Part shown: positions 1-5,117 of the stretch, piece after piece
How the letters are laid out: each line of letters opens with the position of its first letter
Numbering within the stretch: the first letter of the stretch is position 1
Source: Acidobacteriota bacterium
Lineage (GTDB): Bacteria; Acidobacteriota; Terriglobia; Acidiferrales; UBA7541
Assembly: GCA_003224135.1 (NCBI GenBank)
Contig: QHYO01000408.1
Location: 1-5,117, forward strand
DNA: 5,117 nt
Direction of reading: 5' to 3'
Notes under the pieces: generated by a model
Database searches by the model: none
What the model was told of the DNA's origin: nothing
The model's input: the letters and a program-made list of their open reading frames with translations, nothing else
Position numbers and translations under genes: made by a program

Positions 1-1125
1 CCGACCGCATCGGAGTTCCTTGCCACACCAACTCCCCCCGCCAATATTTCAAAATTACTTCCCGCAAAAAATATCCCGCACCATGCAGCGCAAAAATCGG
101 ATGCTGCCAAAAATCCCCCCAGGGTTTAACGGTCCACCCTAGGTACGCTATCTTCGCTTTCGACCCGGTCGAATCCCCGGTCACCGCTCGATTGCGAGCC
201 ATCCATAGTACTGGCGGAAGGGCCGCCGCCATCGCGCCCACGCCGATCGCCCAGAAATCCCGTCGCACTTTTTCATGTTGAATATGTTTTCTCGCAAGGA
301 CGTATAGAACCGCCGTTAAAACACCAAACAAAACGAAATTCGACACATCCGTCAAGAAAGCGAGCCCCGTTACAGCACCTCCCGCAACCAACTCAAGTCT
401 CCAGTCTTTTCTTTCTCTATCGCTCGAAACAGCAACAATAGCGCCACTGTCACCAGCAGCGGCGACAAAATATCGCGATTCGCACCGAAAAAAACATCCT
501 GCGGAAATACTGCCAACAATCCGGGCACCGCAACACATGAAAAAGTATTCTGTGGATAGACTTCCCTCACAAAGAAAAATGCAATCCAAATAAGAACTCC
601 GTATAAAATCGCATTCAAGAATCGTACCCAATACGCCAGCGCCCAATCCTTTATGCCCAGCAACGCCCCCAGCTTGTACCAGACTCCCGCAACCGCATAG
701 TAAACCGGCGGCGACTGCGCTTCGGTCACCGGCTGCGTCAGCCAATAATTAAGGCGCCTCTCAAATTGCAACTCCCGCACCTGCGGCGCAAGCTCCGCAC
801 TGGAACGTCCATGCCCACCGCATGCAGTCGCTGCCGCGAAATCAGATATTCCGGCGATCCATATAATGCAAAAACCCGCGCCATATCCGGATCAGAAAGC
901 GGCGACACTTTTCCGGGAACCATTCCCCGCGAATAGTTCCTCACTGTCTTCAGGTGATCTTGCTCGTCGAGGGTATTGAAGAGCGGAAATCCCGCGCAAA
1001 AAATCAGAATGCGCAAAAATGCGTAGGAGCAAATCGCCGCGACGATCAGGTTTTGCTTGCTCCGCAGGAACTCTTCGATCCGATCCGTGCGAACCTGTGG
1101 CCGAGCTCTGTTCGGCGATGTTCAT
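1..1125 (-). pseudogene. Frameshifted polytopic membrane protein, GT39/ArnT-like or DUF2142-like (3' end off window)
   Basis: No single frame covers this gene, but four consecutive minus-strand frames join into one plausible membrane protein. Part 1 starts at ATG 1125 (MNIAEQSSATGSHGSDR). Part 2 (about 1082-805) has a first membrane helix, then the loop motif DEQDH (954-968). Part 3 (about 804-400) has EAQSPPVYY (PPVYY at 697-711), then hydrophobic helices and GANRDIL. Part 4 (about 395-1) reads VAGGAVTGLAFLTDVSNF, further helices, and YWRGELVWQG near the edge, and is still open at base 1. An acidic D-E-x-x-H motif in the first extracytoplasmic loop followed by E-x-x-x-PP-x-YY is what I know from lipid-linked-sugar glycosyltransferases (GT-C fold) and DUF2142 proteins; transfer of a sugar at the membrane is inferred. 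The gene runs divergently from mnmA and is visibly more A+T-rich (bases 541-600 are about one third G+C). No in-frame nonsense codons were seen inside the joined parts, so the damage is recent or is sequence error. Only the family type is fairly sure. Confidence 0.62.
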
Positions 1126-1312
1126 ATTTTTTCGAGACTCTCTTCACCATAGCACCTCGGTTCCAGTCTCTAGCGCGGTTCCAGCGGGCAAGGTATCGCG
1201 TCTGATGTAACATTTCGAGCACGGCTGCTCTCTTGTAGACCCGGCACATAAATAATGCTCAGCGGCATTTCGCCATTCGCTTGATTCGCGATAAACTAGA
1301 CCTATCGCTAAA
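1126..1312. other. Divergent intergenic region between the membrane gene and mnmA
   Basis: These 187 bp separate the start of the membrane-protein gene (minus) from the start of mnmA (plus), so both promoters should lie here. I could not pick a convincing -35/-10 pair for either. The best for mnmA is TAAACT at 1292-1297, with only TTCGCC at 1269-1274 as a poor -35. That would give a leader of under 10 nt, in line with the lack of a Shine-Dalgarno before the mnmA ATG. No RNA gene was recognised. Confidence 0.5.
1158..1184. repeat. 9-bp direct repeat CGGTTCCAG
   Basis: CGGTTCCAG occurs at 1158-1166 and again at 1176-1184, with starts 18 bp apart, in the divergent intergenic region. The spacing is close to two helical turns, so a regulator site is conceivable, but a 9-bp match may be chance. 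Only the sequence repeat itself is observed. Confidence 0.35.
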
Positions 1313-2479
1313 ATGGAAGTAATTTCTCAAATCGAATCATCGCTGCCCGTCAGCTCGGAAACCCATCCTGGACTCGTCGCTGTCGCTATGTCTGGCGGCT
1401 TGGACTCATCCACTGTAGCCGCCGTTCTGAAGCAACAGGGCCGCCCGGTCATCGGCCTAACTATGCAACTCTGGAATCAGCGACGCCTCCCTGAACTTCA
1501 GGGCGCCCTCTCCGATCAAAGCCCGGCACAGCACCGCTGCTGCTCGCTCGACGATGTCTATGACGCCAAGCGCGTCGCGCAGCATCTCAACTTTCCCCAT
1601 TACGTCGTCAACTTTGAATCACAATTCGAAGACCGCGTCGTGCGCCCGTTCGTGCGGGACTATCTCAGCGGACGCACTCCCATCGCCTGCACCAACTGCA
1701 ACACCGATGTGAAGTTCGAACCGCTCCTCCGCATGGCTCGCCAAATCGGCGCCGATCGCCTCGCTACCGGGCACTACGCCCGCATCCGCCGCAATGAATC
1801 CGCCGGCCGCTTCCAACTTCTTCGCTCTCTCGATGCTACAAAAGATCAGTCGTATTTTCTGTGGGGACTTTCGCAACAACAGCTCTCGCGCAGCGAATTC
1901 CCGCTCGGCGAACTGTCCAAAGACGAAGTCCGCGAAATCGCCCGCCGCGCCGCGCTTCCCGTAGCCGAAAAGCCTGACAGCATGGAGCTGTGCTTCGTGC
2001 CCAATGGAAATTACGTGCAATTCATCCACGCCTACGTGGCGGAAAGTAAGATTCCGCTCAGCTCCGGCGAGGGCAATATCGTCACCGAATCCGGCGAAGT
2101 TCTTGGCCGCCACAGCGGCGTCCACAATTTCACCATCGGTCAGCGCAAAGGTCTCGGCTTCGCGGCGGGCAAACCGCTCTACGTCCTCGCCATCGAACCG
2201 CAAACCAATCGCGTCATCGTCGGTGACGACGATTCGCTCCGCACTACTGCGTTCGAAGTACAAAATGTAAATTGGATTTCGATCCCCCAGCCGTCTCGAG
2301 CAATCCGCGCCACCGTGAAAATCCGCCACAAGCACGAACCCGCAGCCGCCACCGTCGAAGCTCTGCCTGACTCCCGCGCGCGCATCACTTTCGATTCTCC
2401 GCAACGTGCCGTCACGCGAGGCCAGGCCGCCGTCATCTATTCGAACGACGTAGTCCTTGCAGGTTCCTGGATCAGCTGA
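1313..2479 (+). CDS. mnmA: tRNA-specific 2-thiouridylase MnmA
   Basis: MnmA activates C2 of uridine 34 with ATP and places sulfur there, giving the 2-thio group of mnm5s2U-type wobble bases in tRNA-Lys, -Glu and -Gln; it is cytoplasmic and takes sulfur from a persulfide relay. The 388 aa are close to the usual 360-390. Visible landmarks: the PP-loop ATP-binding motif SGGLDSS (residues 27-33), a CC pair (76-77), CTNCN with the expected catalytic cysteine at 129, ATGHYARI (151-158), KDQSYFLWGL (177-186), the second catalytic cysteine 227 in SMELCFVPNG, and HNFTIGQRKGLG (271-282) opening the beta-barrel part. The family normally has SGGVDSS, so Leu for Val at position 30 is a small oddity. ATG 1313 is chosen because the next ATG (1388) lies just before the PP-loop and would remove the first beta-strand; it has no clear Shine-Dalgarno. 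The gene stands alone, divergent from the broken membrane gene and convergent with the DUF948-like gene. Confidence 0.97.
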   Translation: MEVISQIESSLPVSSETHPGLVAVAMSGGLDSSTVAAVLKQQGRPVIGLTMQLWNQRRLPELQGALSDQSPAQHRCCSLDDVYDAKRVAQHLNFPHYVVNFESQFEDRVVRPFVRDYLSGRTPIACTNCNTDVKFEPLLRMARQIGADRLATGHYARIRRNESAGRFQLLRSLDATKDQSYFLWGLSQQQLSRSEFPLGELSKDEVREIARRAALPVAEKPDSMELCFVPNGNYVQFIHAYVAESKIPLSSGEGNIVTESGEVLGRHSGVHNFTIGQRKGLGFAAGKPLYVLAIEPQTNRVIVGDDDSLRTTAFEVQNVNWISIPQPSRAIRATVKIRHKHEPAAATVEALPDSRARITFDSPQRAVTRGQAAVIYSNDVVLAGSWIS

Positions 2480-2484
2480 ACCTG
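2460..2484 (+). terminator. Stem-loop over the mnmA stop codon (no U-run)
   Basis: CAGGTTC at 2460-2466 pairs perfectly with GAACCTG at 2478-2484, and CTG 2467-2469 with CAG 2473-2475. This gives a 10-bp stem with a 2-nt bulge and a GAT loop. The TGA of mnmA (2477-2479) lies inside it. No T-run follows, so it is not a classical intrinsic terminator; it may protect the mRNA 3' end or act in translation termination. The pairing is observed, the role is inferred. Confidence 0.4.
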
Positions 2485-2599
2485 GCTCTCATAGTCGGTC
2501 TACAATTTCATCCTTCGTAAGGGTCCTGTCTTAGGTTTTGCTCTTTATGCGGTGGGCCTGATGCCGTTTTTCCGTCGCGCCGCCGGAACTCAGCAGAAT

Positions 2600-2631
2600 A
2601 AAAAAAAGCGCGACCCTCGCCACGCCTTTTT
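2600..2631. terminator. Bidirectional Rho-independent terminator for the convergent genes
   Basis: An A8 run (2600-2607) is followed by GCGCGA (2608-2613), a CCC loop, TCG (2617-2619), CGC (2623-2625) and T5 (2627-2631). The GCG and CGA pair with CGC and TCG around small bulges, and the flanking A and T runs extend the stem. Read on the minus strand, the hairpin is followed at once by eight U, which suits termination of the uvrC-ytxH-DUF948 transcript. On the plus strand it is followed by five U and could end mnmA transcription. The bulges lower its strength. Confidence 0.55.
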
Positions 2632-2654
2632 CGCTTTTCGAATTTCGCTTTTCG
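2629..2654. repeat. Short period-14 tandem repeat TTTCGCTTTTCG
   Basis: TTTCGCTTTTCG occurs at 2629-2640 and again at 2643-2654, a 14-bp period with two A between the copies. A degraded third unit (TTTTTCCGCTT) follows just before the end of the DUF948-like gene. It is non-coding and partly overlaps the T-run of the terminator. It looks like simple slippage-type sequence and no function is suggested. Confidence 0.5.
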
Positions 2655-2665
2655 TTTTTCCGCTT

Positions 2666-3172
2666 CTAAATAAACAACTCCTCTTCCTGCTCCGCCGAAG
2701 GCTCCGGACTGCCAGAGCTCCTCCCCTTCCGTGCCCTCAACAAATCCAGCCCTACCTTGATTCCTTGCACCAGCGCGGACGCTTTCTGGACCGGCCGCCA
2801 AAAACTCTGCTTGAATTGTGTTCCCGCATCTTCCACGGCTTCCATAGTCCCGGTCAGAATACGGTCGATGTGCAGGAGCTGTCCGCGAAAACGGTCCGCG
2901 GCATCGGTGAACACCCGATCCACTTTTTGCGCCTGCCCGCGCGCCAAATACACGATATGAGCGGCATCGCTCACCAGCGTTGCAATTTTCGGTTGTGTGT
3001 CATCCAGCAAAATCTGGACACGCGTCAGGATCGGTCCGGTCCGCTCATGCAGATCCGTCACCGTTTTTTCCAGCTTCTGCATCGTGCGTCGCGTCGTGAA
3101 AAACAGTGCGGTCAAGACCGCCACTTGCAACACCACCGCGATCGCAATCACCACTCCAACCCAATTTTGCAT
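2666..3172 (-). CDS. DUF948-like single-pass membrane protein
   Basis: A 168-aa protein with one N-terminal membrane helix (about residues 5-26, VGVVIAIAVVLQVAVLTALFF) followed by a positively charged TTRR stretch, so the long remainder is probably cytoplasmic. Residues 30-150 are helix-forming and rich in charged residues with few Gly or Pro, and an acidic tail ends in EEELFI. An N-terminal anchor with a long helical body spaced like a coiled coil resembles DUF948 (the YoxC type), whose function is unknown. ATG 3172 is supported by AAGGGG a few bases upstream. The gene lies 54 bp after the YtxH gene in the same direction and precedes the terminator at 2600-2631, so it is probably the last gene of a uvrC-ytxH unit. 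A hairpin (3182-3200) sits just before its ribosome binding site. The membrane topology is fairly sure and the family assignment moderate. Confidence 0.82.
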   Translation of the reverse strand: MQNWVGVVIAIAVVLQVAVLTALFFTTRRTMQKLEKTVTDLHERTGPILTRVQILLDDTQPKIATLVSDAAHIVYLARGQAQKVDRVFTDAADRFRGQLLHIDRILTGTMEAVEDAGTQFKQSFWRPVQKASALVQGIKVGLDLLRARKGRSSGSPEPSAEQEEELFI

Positions 3173-3181
3173 GCCCGCCCC

Positions 3182-3200
3182 TTCGCTTTTATGAAGCGAA
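3182..3200 (-). promoter_or_regulatory. Hairpin next to the ribosome binding site of the DUF948-like gene
   Basis: TTCGCTT (3182-3188) and AAGCGAA (3194-3200) form a perfect 7-bp inverted repeat around a 5-nt loop. In the minus-strand mRNA it ends where the AAGGGG Shine-Dalgarno begins, about 9 nt before the ATG of the DUF948-like gene. It could partly mask the site or mark an mRNA processing point between ytxH and the next gene. The repeat is observed and the regulatory role inferred. Confidence 0.4.
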
Positions 3201-3226
3201 ATCCGCCGAACATCTCTTAGCTACAA

Positions 3227-3517
3227 CTATGATTTCGACGCCTCACGCCGGTACGCCTCCCGCGCGCCGTCCACCGCCGCCGTAATCGTTTCCTTGTGCC
3301 GCGAAGCCGCATCCTTGCCTCGCTCGACCAGATCGTCGGCCCGCTCCCGCAGTTCGCGCGCCTTTTTCTGCGCATAGTCGCGGCCCTCGTCAGCCTTGTC
3401 GGATAAAAATCTCCGCGTCTCTTCGCCCGACTTCGGCGCAAACAACACCCCCACCAGCGCACCGACACCCAATCCGACCAAAAAATACGAAACCTTGGAT
3501 CCAACGTTGTCAGCCAT
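3227..3517 (-). CDS. YtxH domain-containing small membrane protein
   Basis: A 96-aa protein beginning MADNVGSKVSYF. A Gly-rich hydrophobic segment (about residues 9-26, FLVGLGVGALVGVLF) is followed by APKSGEETRRFL, the recognisable YtxH signature, and then by a highly charged, Lys/Arg/Glu-rich amphipathic helix to the end (…AREAYRREASKS). YtxH proteins (the name comes from a Bacillus subtilis gene) are small, membrane-anchored and often linked to general stress responses; no biochemical activity is established. The start at 3517 is chosen over an upstream in-frame ATG at 3544 because GGAGGT lies at 3522-3527, at ideal spacing, and because the family normally begins only a few residues before the helix. 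The gene lies 80 bp after uvrC and 54 bp before the DUF948-like gene, all on the same strand, so co-transcription is likely. Confidence 0.92.
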   Translation of the reverse strand: MADNVGSKVSYFLVGLGVGALVGVLFAPKSGEETRRFLSDKADEGRDYAQKKARELRERADDLVERGKDAASRHKETITAAVDGAREAYRREASKS

Positions 3518-3521
3518 GTCT

Positions 3522-3527
3522 ACCTCC
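3522..3527 (-). promoter_or_regulatory. Shine-Dalgarno GGAGGT deciding the YtxH start
   Basis: On the minus strand GGAGGT is followed by four bases and the ATG at 3517-3515. It is the only strong Shine-Dalgarno in the window and lies inside the longer possible reading frame from 3544, which argues against that longer start. Confidence 0.8.
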
Positions 3528-3572
3528 GACACGCAACGTAACACAGGGGCTTGCAGGCTTACAATACATCCT

Positions 3573-3599
3573 AACCACTACATCGGCCAGATGGTGGTT
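3573..3599 (-). terminator. Stem-loop over the uvrC stop codon (no U-run)
   Basis: AACCAC (3573-3578) pairs with GTGGTT (3594-3599), and CATC (3581-3584) with GATG (3590-3593), around a GGCCA loop with a TA bulge. In the minus-strand mRNA the stem begins within the TAA stop of uvrC (3600-3598). No U-run follows, so full termination is unlikely. Partial termination or protection of the uvrC 3' end before ytxH is possible but inferred. Confidence 0.4.
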
Positions 3600-5117
3600 A
3601 TGGATGCTCCTGCAATTTCGCCAGTTCTGCCACGACCTTCTCAGCTCTGCCCCGCGGTATCAACTCGCTCAATCGCTCGACGCCCGCTCGCTGCACATTC
3701 GTCACGCTTCCAAACTCCTTCAGCAATTTCCGCGCGGTCTTTTCCCCAATTCCCGGAATGCCTTCGAGCGCGCTCTTCGTTTGCCGCCTCCCGCGTCGTA
3801 GCCTGTGAAATGTCACTGCGAAGCGGTGCGTCTCATCACGAATCCGCTGGATCAGATGTAGCACAGGTGAATGTCGCTCCAGCACGATCGGCTCGTTTTC
3901 CTGCCCGTACACGTACAAAATCTCCTCCTTCTTGGCAATGCTTGCCAACGCTTGATTGATGATTCCCAGCGATTCCAGCGCTTCGGCCGCCGCATGCAGC
4001 TGTGCAATCCCTCCATCGATCAAGATCAGTCCCGGCATCGGCCTTTTTTCTTCCTGCAGCCGCTTGTACCGTCGTGTCACCACTTCGCGCATGCTCGCGA
4101 AATCATCATTTTGCCTGTACACCTGCAGCGGCGAATCACCGTTGCCTGCTCCGCCACCGTTATTTTCCGCGCCGCGAACAATAAATTTCCGGTAGTCCGA
4201 CTTCTTCATCCGGCCTTTTTCCCACACCACCATCGAAGCCACTGTATCGCTTCCCTGAATATGCGAAATGTCGAAACATTCGATGCGTTCCGGCTCCTCC
4301 ACCAGATTCAGAGCGTTTTGCAGAGCCTCGCCAATCGCCTTCGAGGTTGGCTTCATGACGCGAAATCTATGCTCAAACGAATGCGCCGCGTTGTTCCTTA
4401 CTAGATCCAGAATTGCCCGTTTCTGCCCGCGTTGCGGCGTAAAAATCTCCACACGATGCCCCCTCCGCTCGGTCAACATCTCTTCCAGAATCTCCCGATC
4501 TTCAAACTCTTCCGGTACATGAATCGCTTTCGGTAAATATTCCGCTTCCAGATATAACTGCTTCAACAGCGAAGGTACGAACTCCTTCGCATCGAATGCG
4601 TCCAGGTCTTCCCAATAAAATTCCCGGCGATCCACCACCTGCCCGCCACGCAAGTGAAACAAATTTGCCGCCACCAGCGGCGGCTCCGCGTGATACGCCA
4701 ACACGTCCGTATCGTCGCCCTGCGCAGCTGCGATTCGTTGCCGCTCTTCAATATCTTGGAGCGTCCGCAACAAATCCCGATAGGACGCGGCCTGTTCGTA
4801 CAATTCCTTCTCCGCCGCTGTCGCCATTCTTTGTTCCAGGCTCTTGATCAAATCATGCCGCCGCCCTTCGAGCAGCATCTTTACGTCGTGCGCCGCTTCC
4901 GCATAGCGTTCCTCGGTCGTTAGTCCAGCCACGCACGGACCCAGGCACCGGTGAATGTAGAATTGCAGACACGGCCTTGCATGCGTGCGGGTCAAATCCA
5001 CGGTGCAGGAAGGAACCAGGAATCTTTTGTGAACAAAATGCAGAATCCGCCGCGCCAGGCCTGCAGGGAAATAGGGGCCAAAATACAGCGAACCGTCCTT
5101 CCGGATTCTCCGCGTAA
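3598..5117 (-). CDS. uvrC: UvrABC system protein C (excinuclease subunit C), N-terminus off the window
   Basis: UvrC joins the UvrB-DNA complex at a lesion and makes both incisions in nucleotide excision repair. The 505 residues present lack the N-terminal GIY-YIG nuclease core (3' incision), which lies beyond the right edge, about 117 residues by comparison with the E. coli protein. Visible: DGSLYFGPY near the edge; four cysteines at partial residues 37, 49, 57 and 61, with spacing 12/8/4 as in the Fe-S-binding cysteines of E. coli UvrC; a UVR motif that binds UvrB (about 91-126); the RNase-H-like 5' nuclease with CFDISH (Asp about 282, codon 4272-4270), LILIDGG (Asp about 367) and DETHRFA (His about 430); and a C-terminal helix-hairpin-helix with IPGIGEKTARKLL. 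All expected catalytic residues in this part are present. A Gly/Asn-rich insertion lies at 4111-4173. The frame is open to the edge, so GTG 5001 is not the start. The gene ends 80 bp before ytxH. Confidence 0.97.
   Translation of the reverse strand, partial: TRRIRKDGSLYFGPYFPAGLARRILHFVHKRFLVPSCTVDLTRTHARPCLQFYIHRCLGPCVAGLTTEERYAEAAHDVKMLLEGRRHDLIKSLEQRMATAAEKELYEQAASYRDLLRTLQDIEERQRIAAAQGDDTDVLAYHAEPPLVAANLFHLRGGQVVDRREFYWEDLDAFDAKEFVPSLLKQLYLEAEYLPKAIHVPEEFEDREILEEMLTERRGHRVEIFTPQRGQKRAILDLVRNNAAHSFEHRFRVMKPTSKAIGEALQNALNLVEEPERIECFDISHIQGSDTVASMVVWEKGRMKKSDYRKFIVRGAENNGGGAGNGDSPLQVYRQNDDFASMREVVTRRYKRLQEEKRPMPGLILIDGGIAQLHAAAEALESLGIINQALASIAKKEEILYVYGQENEPIVLERHSPVLHLIQRIRDETHRFAVTFHRLRRGRRQTKSALEGIPGIGEKTARKLLKEFGSVTNVQRAGVERLSELIPRGRAEKVVAELAKLQEHP

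Larger units (their letters stand above)
2480..2665. other. Convergent intergenic region between mnmA and the DUF948-like gene
   Basis: These 186 bp separate two genes that end towards each other. They hold the 3' half of the mnmA stop-codon hairpin, a probable bidirectional terminator (2600-2631) and a short T-rich period-14 repeat (2629-2654). Bases 2490-2595 show nothing I can name. The reading frames crossing the region are not protein-like. Confidence 0.6.

Noticed and set aside
954..1249. Other short open frames on both strands over the start of the membrane gene
   Set aside because: They are alternative-frame readings of the frameshifted gene and the intergenic region, without hydrophobic pattern or motifs.
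1619..2404. 261-codon open frame on the minus strand inside mnmA
   Set aside because: It is antisense to a clear mnmA. Its protein is rich in Ala, Gly, Asp and Arg with no recognisable motif, as expected for a shadow in G+C-rich sequence.
2508..2801. 97-codon minus-strand frame across the mnmA-DUF948 gap
   Set aside because: It overlaps the end of the DUF948-like gene in another frame and runs through the terminator hairpin, and the product has no protein-like features.
2552..3220. 222-codon open frame on the plus strand over the DUF948-like gene
   Set aside because: It is low-complexity, Arg/His/Gln-rich and antisense to a gene with a good membrane helix and ribosome binding site. It also crosses the terminator region.
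3518..3544. Upstream ATG that would add nine residues to the YtxH protein
   Set aside because: GGAGGT at 3522-3527 lies at the right distance from ATG 3517, and the extra residues do not fit the family.
3528..3597. Possible promoter before ytxH (TTGTAA, 17-bp gap, TTACGT, minus strand)
   Set aside because: The -10 matches only three of six consensus bases, which is too weak to report as a feature.
3396..4404. Plus-strand open frames of 187 and 177 codons opposite ytxH and uvrC
   Set aside because: They are antisense to well-supported genes, have no motifs, and have Ser/Arg/Pro-rich shadow composition.
4999..5001. GTG as the start of uvrC
   Set aside because: The frame upstream is open to the window edge and reads conserved UvrC sequence (DGSLYFGPY and the first cluster cysteine).
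1..5117. CRISPR arrays, insertion sequences, tRNA or rRNA genes, phage or defence genes
   Set aside because: No regularly spaced long repeats, terminal inverted repeats, transposase motifs or RNA gene signatures were seen on either strand.

Overview
This 5.1-kb window is a piece of a bacterial chromosome made mostly of housekeeping genes. The coding density, the G+C-rich genes and the GGAGGT ribosome binding site fit a moderately G+C-rich Gram-negative-type bacterium. The MnmA and UvrC sequences, together with a YtxH protein and a DUF948-like protein beside uvrC, suggest Acidobacteriota (Terriglobia). That is a judgement from family resemblance and no search was run.

Layout, left to right. 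(1) 1-1125, minus strand: a polytopic membrane protein of glycosyltransferase-39/ArnT-like (or DUF2142-like) type. It is open through the left edge and reads only if three frameshifts are corrected (near 1076-1087, 800-806 and 372-418). It is a recent pseudogene or a stretch with sequence errors. (2) 1126-1312: a divergent intergenic region with a 9-bp direct repeat and no convincing promoter. (3) 1313-2479, plus strand: mnmA, the tRNA U34 2-thiolase, complete. (4) 2480-2665: a convergent intergenic region with a hairpin over the mnmA stop, a probable bidirectional terminator at 2600-2631 and a 14-bp-period repeat. (5) 2666-3172, minus: a DUF948-like single-pass membrane protein. (6) 3227-3517, minus: a YtxH-family small membrane protein with a strong Shine-Dalgarno. 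(7) 3598-5117, minus: uvrC, the excinuclease subunit C, whose first ~117 residues lie beyond the right edge.

uvrC, ytxH and the DUF948-like gene run in the same direction with gaps of 80 and 54 bp, and the only terminator-like signal with a U-run lies after the last of them. They probably form one transcription unit read leftwards and ending against mnmA. UvrC acts in nucleotide excision repair and MnmA in tRNA wobble-base thiolation. The two small membrane proteins have no established function.

I see no previously undescribed system here. The points most worth checking are the three-lesion membrane glycosyltransferase-like gene, the stem-loops over the stop codons of mnmA and uvrC, a hairpin next to the ribosome binding site of the DUF948-like gene, and a Gly/Asn-rich insertion in the nuclease half of UvrC.
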